This document shows, one piece after another, positions 6,042-6,115 of a stretch of DNA of 6,115 nt (positions within the stretch are counted from its first letter, which is position 1; each line of letters begins with the position of its first letter). The position numbers were made by a program, and so were the translations under genes. Under the pieces are notes generated by a model. That model was not told where the DNA came from and ran no database searches. It worked only from the letters and a program-made list of their open reading frames with translations. Location: contig JAKSUO010000073.1 in assembly GCA_024408895.1 (NCBI GenBank), forward strand, positions 1 to 6,115, in the 5' to 3' direction. The stretch is from Alphaproteobacteria bacterium (GTDB lineage: Bacteria; Pseudomonadota; Alphaproteobacteria; RF32; CAG-239).

Positions 6042-6115
6042 TGTCATTCTTCACGCGATGTAATCGCGGGGAGAATCTCTATCGTTTTGGCACAGGTGCC
6101 GGATTGCAAGAGACT
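6042..6115 (+). repeat. 74-base intergenic repeat (right copy, cut by the window end)
   Basis: This is identical to the reverse complement of 143-216 except at one base (6060). It carries the hairpin CGCGAT-GTA-ATCGCG (6054-6068) and GGCAC-AG-GTGCC (6089-6100). Its last 21 bases (6095-6115) repeat 5956-5976 exactly, 139 bases away, so the start of a second module follows and the element probably continues past the window. Confidence 0.9.

Noticed and set aside
92..6115. Composite transposon bounded by the inverted repeats
   Set aside because: No transposase or recombinase is present, the enclosed genes include essential secE-nusG, and the repeat is modular and probably dispersed.
5950..6115. 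CRISPR array
   Set aside because: Repeat copies are few and unequal, and spacers are A/T linkers of the element instead of unique sequences of constant length; no cas gene is present.

Overview
The window looks like chromosomal DNA of a low-GC alphaproteobacterium. The best evidence is NusG, which carries RRGAKVNAEHKFFPGY, NTPRVSGFLGS and a KVSVSIFGR…PVELEFSQVEKI ending as alphaproteobacterial NusG proteins do, and a short single-helix SecE beside it. The lineage below class cannot be fixed from the sequence; an uncultured gut or host-associated group is only a guess, based on AT-rich spacers and codon use.

Layout from left to right. Positions 1-391 hold no gene but contain a modular intergenic repeat and a promoter. 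A 168-residue membrane protein of unknown function (392-898) follows, with its own promoter and terminator. Next is an AqpZ-type aquaporin (1120-1929) with an unusual cysteine-rich, basic C-terminal tail and its own terminator. Pyruvate, phosphate dikinase (ppdK, 2065-4746) lies on the minus strand, convergent with the aquaporin gene, and the two are separated by two strong hairpin terminators. A 361-base divergent spacer follows. Then comes the secE-nusG operon (5108-5842), with a good sigma70-type promoter and a long terminator hairpin. The last 170 bases carry another block of the same repeat family, mostly in the opposite orientation to the first block.

The genes do not form one pathway. 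secE-nusG is housekeeping: the translocon subunit and the transcription elongation factor. PPDK interconverts pyruvate and PEP using ATP/AMP and pyrophosphate, and the aquaporin conducts water. Each transcription unit seems to be isolated by its own terminator. rplK, which commonly follows nusG, is not reached; a terminator and repeat block occupy the space.

I found no convincing new multi-gene system. The items most worth checking are: (1) the modular repeat family flanking the window as inverted copies (73 of 74 bases identical); (2) the internal duplication in the 168-residue membrane protein, whose units faintly resemble phage/GTA 3TM holins; and (3) the Cys4-His-Cys-X2-Cys cluster plus basic tail on the aquaporin.
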